This document shows positions 5,480-9,607 of a stretch of DNA of 9,607 nucleotides, in pieces. Under the pieces are notes generated by a model. The model worked only from the letters and a program-made list of their open reading frames with translations. It made no database searches and was not told the DNA's origin. The position numbers and the translations under genes are program-made. The stretch covers positions 1 to 9,607 of the forward strand of contig JAHZES010000021.1 in assembly GCA_019421725.1 (NCBI GenBank), written 5' to 3'. This stretch comes from Clostridiales bacterium (GTDB lineage Bacteria; Bacillota; Clostridia; Oscillospirales; Acutalibacteraceae). Each line of letters begins with the position of its first letter. Position 1 is the stretch's first letter.

Positions 5480-6742
5480 GTGAATAAGAAAGAACTGCTT
5501 TCGAACGCTTCCCGTTTTTTAAAGTATTTTCTGTTTGCGGCAGCCGTTATTGTTTTTTATAAAACAGTAGACAATCTTGGTCCGATATTCTCCTCTATCG
5601 GTCATTTTTTCTCGTTTTTTACGCCGCTGCTGGTGGCTTTGCTGCTGGTGTTTTTTCTGAGAAGACCGGCAGGGTGGCTTGAAAGAAAGCTTGTTGACTG
5701 TCGGTTGCCGTTTTTTCGGCGTTTTGCGCGCGGGCTTAGCGTGCTGATTGTTTATCTGAGCCTTTTCGCGGTGATCGGAGTAATTATCGGGTCACTGCTG
5801 CCGATGCTGATTTCCGGGCTGGGAGAGTTTGTCGGACAGATTCCGGTATATTTAAAAAGCCTGCAGGAGTACGCCGCAGAGATTCAGCAAAGCGATAATC
5901 CTCTGGCGAAATGGAGCCTATGGAACTGGGTCGGAGAGCTTACAGCGGACAAACTGCTGGGGTATTTACCGGCATTTGACGGCGAAAATCTGGCCTCTTA
6001 CCTGAACGGCGCCAAAAATATTTCCTCCACGTTGCTGAGCATTTTTATCTCGGTAGTTCTTTCTGTCTATATTCTGTTGGAACGAAAAATGCTGGGAGAT
6101 TTTGTTCGCCGCGTGGTGCGCCTGTTTTGTAAGCCGACAATGGTGGAACGGGGGACGGAATATTTACGACGTGCCAATACCGTTGTTTTTCGTTACTTTT
6201 TCGGACAGATCTGCGATTCGCTGATGGTGGGCGTACTGGCGGCCATTATTTTGACCGTTCTCGGTGTTCCGTACGGGATCGTGCTGGGATTCTTATTTGG
6301 AATGTTTAACCTGATCCCGTATTTCGGCCCGATTTTTATCTTTTTCGTTGTTATCCTGATCACATTCCTTTCGTGCGGATGGATAACGGCTCTTTGGGCG
6401 GCGGTTCTGCTGCTGGTGATGCAGCAGCTGGACGCCAACATCTTAAATCCGAAAATTCTGGGGACCACACTGAATATCAGCCCGTTTTGGGTGATCCTTT
6501 CCGTTACCATTGGAGGCGATCTGTTTGGGGTGCCGGGAATGCTGTTCAGCGTGCCGATATTCGCCGTTATTCGGCTGTTTGTTCTGGATTATATGGATTA
6601 CCGGGAAAAGAAAAAAGCGGATGTGCAGCAGGCGGAGGCTCCGAAGAAAGGGGATTTTTCGGACTGCGGCGCGAAGGAAGAGGAGGCTTTTTCGGCAGAG
6701 TCGACTGTGCGGCAGGAAAAAGAGGAAGTGCAGGACAAATGA
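5480..6742 (+). CDS. AI-2E/PerM-family membrane transporter
   Basis: This 420-aa polytopic membrane protein belongs to the AI-2E (TqsA/PerM/YdiK) family. Members have been linked to autoinducer-2 export or Na+/H+ antiport, but most are uncharacterised, so the substrate is unknown. I chose GTG 5480, with AAAGGG 11 bases upstream, over a TTG at 5438 that would coincide with the predicted transcription start. Hydrophobic segments lie at about 15-30, 43-60, 86-112, 182-200, 243-297 (probably two or three), 300-315 and 335-368. Family landmarks are the LLVALLLVFFLRRPAGWLER segment (50-69), the GVPYGIVLGFLFGMFNLIPYFGP region (262-284), QQLDANILNPKILG (315-328) and the closing GDLFGVPGMLFSVP (346-359). 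The last 45 residues are a hydrophilic, glutamate- and lysine-rich cytoplasmic tail. The stop overlaps the thioesterase start (ATGA). Confidence 0.92.
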   Translation: MNKKELLSNASRFLKYFLFAAAVIVFYKTVDNLGPIFSSIGHFFSFFTPLLVALLLVFFLRRPAGWLERKLVDCRLPFFRRFARGLSVLIVYLSLFAVIGVIIGSLLPMLISGLGEFVGQIPVYLKSLQEYAAEIQQSDNPLAKWSLWNWVGELTADKLLGYLPAFDGENLASYLNGAKNISSTLLSIFISVVLSVYILLERKMLGDFVRRVVRLFCKPTMVERGTEYLRRANTVVFRYFFGQICDSLMVGVLAAIILTVLGVPYGIVLGFLFGMFNLIPYFGPIFIFFVVILITFLSCGWITALWAAVLLLVMQQLDANILNPKILGTTLNISPFWVILSVTIGGDLFGVPGMLFSVPIFAVIRLFVLDYMDYREKKKADVQQAEAPKKGDFSDCGAKEEEAFSAESTVRQEKEEVQDK

Positions 6743-7212
6743 TAAGGGAAAAGTATCCTCAGGACTCTTATACAGAGCAGGTGCAGGTGCTTTCACAGGC
6801 TAATCTGAACGGATTTGGCCGTCTGTTTGGCGGAAAGCTGATGGAATGGATCGACGTGGTCGCCGTGGTGGTTGGGCGGCGCCATTCCGAATGCAATGTG
6901 ACCACAGCCGTGGTTGACTCGTTAGAGTTCCGCGCGCCGGCGCACGCCAATGATACCGTTTTGCTTTGCGGAAGACTGACCTGGGTAGGCAAAACCTCTA
7001 TGGAGGTTCGTGTGCGTTCCTATGTGGAGGAGCTGGACGGAAGCCGCCGGCTGATCAACACGGCATACCTGGTGCTGGTCGCGCTGGACGAACAGGAACG
7101 CCCCACAGAGGTTCCACGACTGATTTTGGAAAGTGAAGAGGATGAACGGCTTTGGCAGGACGGTCAAAAAAGAAGTGAGCTGCGCAGGCAGCGAAGGGCA
7201 GAAAAATTTTAA
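6739..7212 (+). CDS. Hotdog-fold acyl-CoA thioesterase (YciA/ACOT7-like)
   Basis: This 157-aa cytoplasmic enzyme should hydrolyse acyl-CoA to free acid and CoA. ATG 6739 overlaps the upstream stop as ATGA and is served by AGAGGA at 6721-6726, inside the AI-2E gene, so the two are translationally coupled. The single hotdog domain has NLNGFGRLFGGKLMEWID (22-39), in which Asn 24 and Asp 39 occupy the positions of the catalytic Asn/Asp pair of this family, then RRHSECNVTTAVVDSLEFRAP (47-67), with the VDSLEF strand typical of the YciA/BFIT group. The C-terminal 25 residues are charged and arginine-rich. The usual glycine- or histidine-containing NHxG-type loop reads NGFG here. Substrate chain length is not readable from sequence. 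Why it is paired with an AI-2E protein is unknown. Confidence 0.92.
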   Translation: MIREKYPQDSYTEQVQVLSQANLNGFGRLFGGKLMEWIDVVAVVVGRRHSECNVTTAVVDSLEFRAPAHANDTVLLCGRLTWVGKTSMEVRVRSYVEELDGSRRLINTAYLVLVALDEQERPTEVPRLILESEEDERLWQDGQKRSELRRQRRAEKF

Positions 7213-7230
7213 CAGCGGCGAATCTGAAAA

Positions 7231-7267
7231 ACGGCCCTGCTCCGGATATCAAACGGAGCAGAGCCGT
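7231..7267 (-). terminator. Hairpin terminator, best suited to the minus-strand HAD gene
   Basis: Arms 7231-7244 (ACGGCCCTGCTCCG) and 7254-7267 (CGGAGCAGAGCCGT) pair over 14 positions with one exception, around a 9-base loop. In plus-strand RNA the exception is a C-A mismatch; in minus-strand RNA it becomes a G-U wobble, and only the minus strand is followed by a run of five U (7227-7231). It may still help end the thioesterase transcript. Confidence 0.7.
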
Positions 7268-7329
7268 ACGGTTATTTATGGGGGAAAATCGTAAATCGGC
7301 GGCACGGCGCCGGTGACCGCAGGCAGGCT

Positions 7330-7962
7330 TCAGGCTTGCTGCTGTAAAAAGCGGATGACGTCCCGCAGCGTTTGCCCTTTTCCGCGCAGAAGAGCAAGAG
7401 TTTCCGCGTCCGGCTCGACCAGGTCCGGCACCATAAACGGCTGAAGCCCGCCGTTGAAGGCGGCGCGAATTCCGTTCAGAGAATCCTCAAGGGCAAGGCA
7501 GTTTTCCGGTGCTTCGCCGAGCAGCTCGCAGGCTTTGAGGAATACGTCCGGAAACGGCTTGCCGCGCTGCACCATGTCGCCTGTGGCAACGGCGTCAAAC
7601 CGGTCGGTTATGCCGGCCATGGAAAAGTACCGCATGGCATGCTCCCGGCGCGTGGATGTGGCAACGGCACGCCGGTAACCGTTCTGCTCCAGAAAATCGA
7701 GCAGTTCATAAAGCCCCGGCTTTACCGGAAGCCCGTTTTTTGCGATGATGGCGTCCATGATCTCCACCCGGCGGGCAAAAAAGCGTTCGCATGGAAAATC
7801 TTCTCCGCATGCTTCGCGCAGCATCCGGCTGTTTTCCTCCTTACTGCGGCCGAACGCGGAGTAAATCAGAGTCTCTCCGTTGTCGATTCCGCAGGCTGTT
7901 TTGGAAATTCGTTCGGTGTCGAACATCAGCCCGTCCATGTCAAAAATAACTGCGCGGATCAT
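7330..7962 (-). CDS. HAD-superfamily hydrolase, subfamily IA (beta-phosphoglucomutase-like)
   Basis: This 210-aa cytoplasmic phosphatase or phosphomutase belongs to the haloacid dehalogenase superfamily. ATG 7962 is preferred because GAAAGGG sits 9 bases upstream; the ATG at 7971 directly abuts that site. Motif I is FDMDGLMFDTE (Asp 8 nucleophile, Asp 10 acid/base), motif II is the ATST segment (101-104), motif III is Lys 135 in RGKPFPDVF, and motif IV is LALEDSLNGIRAA (Glu 159, Asp 160 for Mg2+). The helical cap lies between motifs I and II. The DGLMFDTE form is typical of the Gs1/beta-PGM-like group, which acts on small phosphates such as sugar phosphates; the substrate cannot be assigned. 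The first half of the cap (residues 18-37) seems several residues shorter than usual. It is divergent from the SGNH esterase and convergent with the thioesterase, so likely monocistronic. Confidence 0.9.
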   Translation of the reverse strand: MIRAVIFDMDGLMFDTERISKTACGIDNGETLIYSAFGRSKEENSRMLREACGEDFPCERFFARRVEIMDAIIAKNGLPVKPGLYELLDFLEQNGYRRAVATSTRREHAMRYFSMAGITDRFDAVATGDMVQRGKPFPDVFLKACELLGEAPENCLALEDSLNGIRAAFNGGLQPFMVPDLVEPDAETLALLRGKGQTLRDVIRFLQQQA

Positions 7963-7994
7963 TTGCAGCATCCCTTTCGTTTTTTCATTCTTTC

Positions 7995-8023
7995 AGTATA
8001 GCGGATCCGGAGGGAAATGAAAA
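7995..8023 (-). promoter_or_regulatory. Predicted promoter of the HAD hydrolase gene
   Basis: On the minus strand, TTTTCA (8018-8023, 4 of 6 matches) is followed after 17 bases by TATACT (7995-8000). The predicted leader is about 25 bases, just long enough for the GAAAGGG ribosome binding site. Confidence 0.5.
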
Positions 8024-8055
8024 GGAATTTATACGCTTTTTTTGCTTGTGAAGAC

Positions 8056-8085
8056 TTGCTTCTTTGCGGCCGGCGGTTATATAAT
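8056..8085 (+). promoter_or_regulatory. Predicted promoter of the SGNH hydrolase gene
   Basis: A perfect TATAAT (8080-8085) lies 30 bases before the start codon. The -35 candidate TTGCTT (8056-8061, 18-bp spacer) is weak, so this could need an activator. The leader is short and carries GAGGAGG (8101-8107). Confidence 0.5.
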
Positions 8086-8114
8086 AAGAAAAAGCATATT
8101 GAGGAGGCATTCTC

Positions 8115-8774
8115 ATGTTGAGATTTCAGGATGGAGACAAGATCCTTTTTACCGGGGATTCCGTAACAGATGCAGGGCGCGGGCGCCCTGTGGGAGAGGG
8201 ACTGTGGGAAGGTGTCGGCAACGGGTATGTGCGTTCGATCGATACCATGTTGAATGTATGTTATCCGGAACTGCTGCTGCATATCTGCAACACGGGGACC
8301 AGCGGCAACACCTCACGCGATCTTCGCGGGCGCTGGCAGTCCGAGGTGCTCGACCTGACCCCTGATTTTCTGGTGATGTGCATCGGCTTTAACGACGTTT
8401 GGCGTCAATTTGATTCTCCGGCGTGCCGCAGCCAGCATGTGCAGTCGGAAGAATACCGTGAAAACCTGATTTGGATGATCGATTCCGCGCAGCCAAAAGT
8501 AAAAGAAATGATTCTGATGACGCCGTATTACATGGAGCCGTGCCGCGAGGACAGAATGCGCGTCCGGATGGATGAATACAGAAGAATCATGCAGGAAGTT
8601 GCAAAAGAGAAAGGGCTTTGCTGCATCGATCTGCAGAAGGAGTTTGACGATTATCTGCAATATCGCCATTCGTCTTACATTACATGGGATCGTGTGCACC
8701 CGGGGTGGATCGGCAGTCTGATCATTGCGCGCGCCTTTCTGCGCAGTGTCGGATTTGACCGCCAGGTGATCTGA
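8115..8774 (+). CDS. SGNH/GDSL-family hydrolase (esterase-like), cytoplasmic
   Basis: This 219-aa esterase-type hydrolase has all four SGNH blocks: block I LFTGDSVTDAGR with nucleophile Ser 16, block II glycine 61 (CNTGTSGNT), block III Asn 93 (GFNDVW), and block V DRVHP with Asp 192 and His 195 completing the triad. ATG 8115 has GAGGAGG 7 bases upstream. There is no signal peptide or membrane helix, so it should act inside the cell. The DGDKILFTGDSVTDAGR opening resembles the branch of SGNH proteins that includes carbohydrate acetyl esterases (rhamnogalacturonan acetylesterase-like), so removal of acetyl groups from imported sugars is a reasonable guess, but no sugar genes lie next to it. 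The gene is flanked by its own promoter and a strong terminator and appears monocistronic. Lysophospholipase or another ester substrate cannot be excluded. Confidence 0.9.
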   Translation: MLRFQDGDKILFTGDSVTDAGRGRPVGEGLWEGVGNGYVRSIDTMLNVCYPELLLHICNTGTSGNTSRDLRGRWQSEVLDLTPDFLVMCIGFNDVWRQFDSPACRSQHVQSEEYRENLIWMIDSAQPKVKEMILMTPYYMEPCREDRMRVRMDEYRRIMQEVAKEKGLCCIDLQKEFDDYLQYRHSSYITWDRVHPGWIGSLIIARAFLRSVGFDRQVI

Positions 8775-8806
8775 GGCGGCGAAGAACGCCGTTGTCAGAA
8801 AGGAGA
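8771..8806 (+). other. Small hairpin and orphan ribosome binding site after the SGNH gene
   Basis: CGGCG (8777-8781) and CGCCG (8787-8791) form a short stem that can extend through G-U pairs and a bulge to CTGA/TCAG (8771-8774/8795-8798), overlapping the stop codon. It is followed by AAAGGAG (8800-8806), a good ribosome binding site, but no ATG, GTG or TTG at a proper distance begins a frame before the terminator at 8820. Confidence 0.5.
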
Positions 8807-8819
8807 AAGACATCCGACA

Positions 8820-8863
8820 AAAACAGCAGGCAGTACCGCTCCTACGGTACTGCCTGCTGTTTT
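8820..8863 (+). terminator. Strong hairpin terminator after the SGNH gene
   Basis: Arms 8820-8838 and 8845-8863 are a perfect 19-bp inverted repeat (core CAGCAGGCAGTACCG) with a CTCCTA loop. Right arm and tail end in TTTT; the matching A run on the left makes it usable in both directions. Confidence 0.88.
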
Positions 8864-9176
8864 GAATGTGAGGAAGAACAGAGCCTCCCGGTTACAGATA
8901 CAATTTGCTTTTTATACGAAAAAAACTTCGTGTTTTCGGCGTAAAAACGAAAAAACAGTTTCCTTTTTGGAAAAGTAGTGTTATAATAAATCTGCGTATT
9001 TCAGAATACACATTGGCAGCTTTTTTATTTTTACAGTTATTATTTTGATTTCTATTTCTTTCTTGATTTTGATATTTTTTGCGGCGGGTTTATGCGTTAT
9101 TCCATGTCTGCACGGGGAATACTACGGTTACGGTCCTGTGCGCAGATCCCCAGAAAAAAACGAGGAGTTGTTCCGG
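8864..9176 (+). other. 313-base non-coding stretch: murA promoter and T-rich leader
   Basis: No convincing gene lies here. The first part (8864-8957) holds two near-copies of ACGAAAAAAC (8916-8926 with one more A, and 8947-8956) and a short ACGAA/TTCGT inverted repeat (8916-8931). An extended -10 box follows at 8979-8987, then a leader of about 180 bases that is very T-rich between 9021 and 9080. The ATG at 9092 opens a frame overlapping murA without a ribosome binding site and is not considered real. Confidence 0.6.
8979..8987 (+). promoter_or_regulatory. Predicted extended -10 promoter of murA
   Basis: TGT precedes a perfect TATAAT (8982-8987), an extended -10 element. The region 17 bp upstream (TTTCCT, 8959-8964) is a poor -35 box, which extended -10 promoters tolerate. 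Start of transcription would be near 8994, leaving an unusually long leader before murA. Confidence 0.55.
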
Positions 9177-9607
9177 TTGGAAAAATTTATAATAAACGGC
9201 GGTCAGAAGCTTCACGGAGAGATTCCGATCAGCGGCGCCAAGAATGCGGCAGTTGCGATTATTCCGGCAGTTGTGCTTTGTGATGAGAGCTGCAGAATTG
9301 AGAATATTCCGAACATCAGCGACGTTTCCATGATGATTCATATCCTCAGCGAGCTTGGCGCGCAGGTTAAGATGATTTCTGATTCTGTGGTGGAGATCAA
9401 TCCGCGTTTTATTTCAAAGCCGGTGGCATCGTATGAGCTGCTCAAGCATATGCGTGCGTCGTATTATCTGTTAGGCGCCATGCTCGGGCGTTTTGGCAGG
9501 GCGGAGGTCTCCATGCCCGGCGGCTGCAATTTTGGCGTGCGGCCCATCGACCAGCACCTGAAGGGCTTTGCGGCGCTTGGCGCCGAATGCGCCATTCGGC
9601 AGGGAAT
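9177..9607 (+). CDS. murA: UDP-N-acetylglucosamine 1-carboxyvinyltransferase MurA, 3' end missing
   Basis: This is the first 143 codons of MurA (full length about 420 aa), the cytoplasmic enzyme that transfers enolpyruvate from PEP to UDP-GlcNAc in the first committed step of peptidoglycan synthesis. The start is TTG 9177, set by GAGGAG at 9162-9167 (9-base spacing) and by the family N-terminus (M)EKFIINGGQKLHGEIPISGAKNA. Lys 22 and Asn 23 in SGAKNA are the conserved PEP/UDP-GlcNAc-binding pair, Arg 93 (KHMRASYYLLGA) binds substrate, and Cys 117 in MPGGCNFGVRP is the catalytic cysteine that fosfomycin alkylates, so the enzyme is of the fosfomycin-susceptible type. Arg 122 follows in GVRPIDQHLKG. 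A TTG at 9168 is too close to the ribosome binding site. Firmicutes often carry two MurA paralogues; which one this is cannot be told from the fragment. Confidence 0.97.
   Translation, partial: MEKFIINGGQKLHGEIPISGAKNAAVAIIPAVVLCDESCRIENIPNISDVSMMIHILSELGAQVKMISDSVVEINPRFISKPVASYELLKHMRASYYLLGAMLGRFGRAEVSMPGGCNFGVRPIDQHLKGFAALGAECAIRQG

Noticed and set aside
9092..9283. Small plus-strand frame starting at ATG 9092 upstream of murA
   Set aside because: It overlaps the conserved murA N-terminus in another frame, lacks a ribosome binding site and has an arginine/serine-rich shadow-like composition.

Overview
The window looks like chromosomal DNA from a low-to-moderate GC Gram-positive of the class Clostridia, perhaps the Oscillospirales/Ruminococcaceae side. 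This is inferred from three things: a Bacillus/Clostridium-type pyruvate kinase with an extra C-terminal PEP-utilising domain, a NiaR-type niacin repressor, and strong AGGAGG ribosome binding sites with sigma-A-like promoters. Gene density is high and most gaps hold a promoter or a hairpin terminator. There are no RNA genes, CRISPR arrays, insertion sequences or phage genes. The content is mainly housekeeping and transport.

Layout. 1-2112 (+): a tightly packed ABC importer of the NitT/TauT type, made of a binding protein (5' end missing), a permease and an ATPase, with overlapping reading frames. 2137-3377: a divergent pair of niaR (-) and a nicotinamidase gene (+). Between them lies a 30-bp perfect-arm palindrome on top of a consensus promoter, which is the best regulatory story in the window. 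3442-5199 (-): pyruvate kinase, separated from the nicotinamidase by a long bidirectional terminator. 5480-7212 (+): an AI-2E/PerM-family membrane protein overlapping a hotdog acyl-CoA thioesterase. 7330-7962 (-): a HAD hydrolase of the beta-phosphoglucomutase-like group. 8115-8774 (+): an SGNH/GDSL esterase without a signal peptide. 9177-9607 (+): the start of murA, initiated at TTG.

How the genes work together. NiaR senses nicotinate-type NAD precursors in known Firmicutes, and nicotinamidase makes nicotinate from nicotinamide. The palindrome covering the nicotinamidase -10 box therefore suggests that NAD salvage is repressed when niacin is plentiful. The importer's substrate cannot be read from the sequence; it converges on niaR, and a link to NAD metabolism is only a hypothesis. 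The remaining genes (pyk, AI-2E/thioesterase, HAD, SGNH, murA) look like independent transcription units, several with their own promoters and terminators. I did not find a clearly novel multi-gene system. The most rewarding items are the niaR/pncA operator, the hairpin that contains both convergent stop codons, the AI-2E/thioesterase coupling and an orphan ribosome binding site after the esterase.
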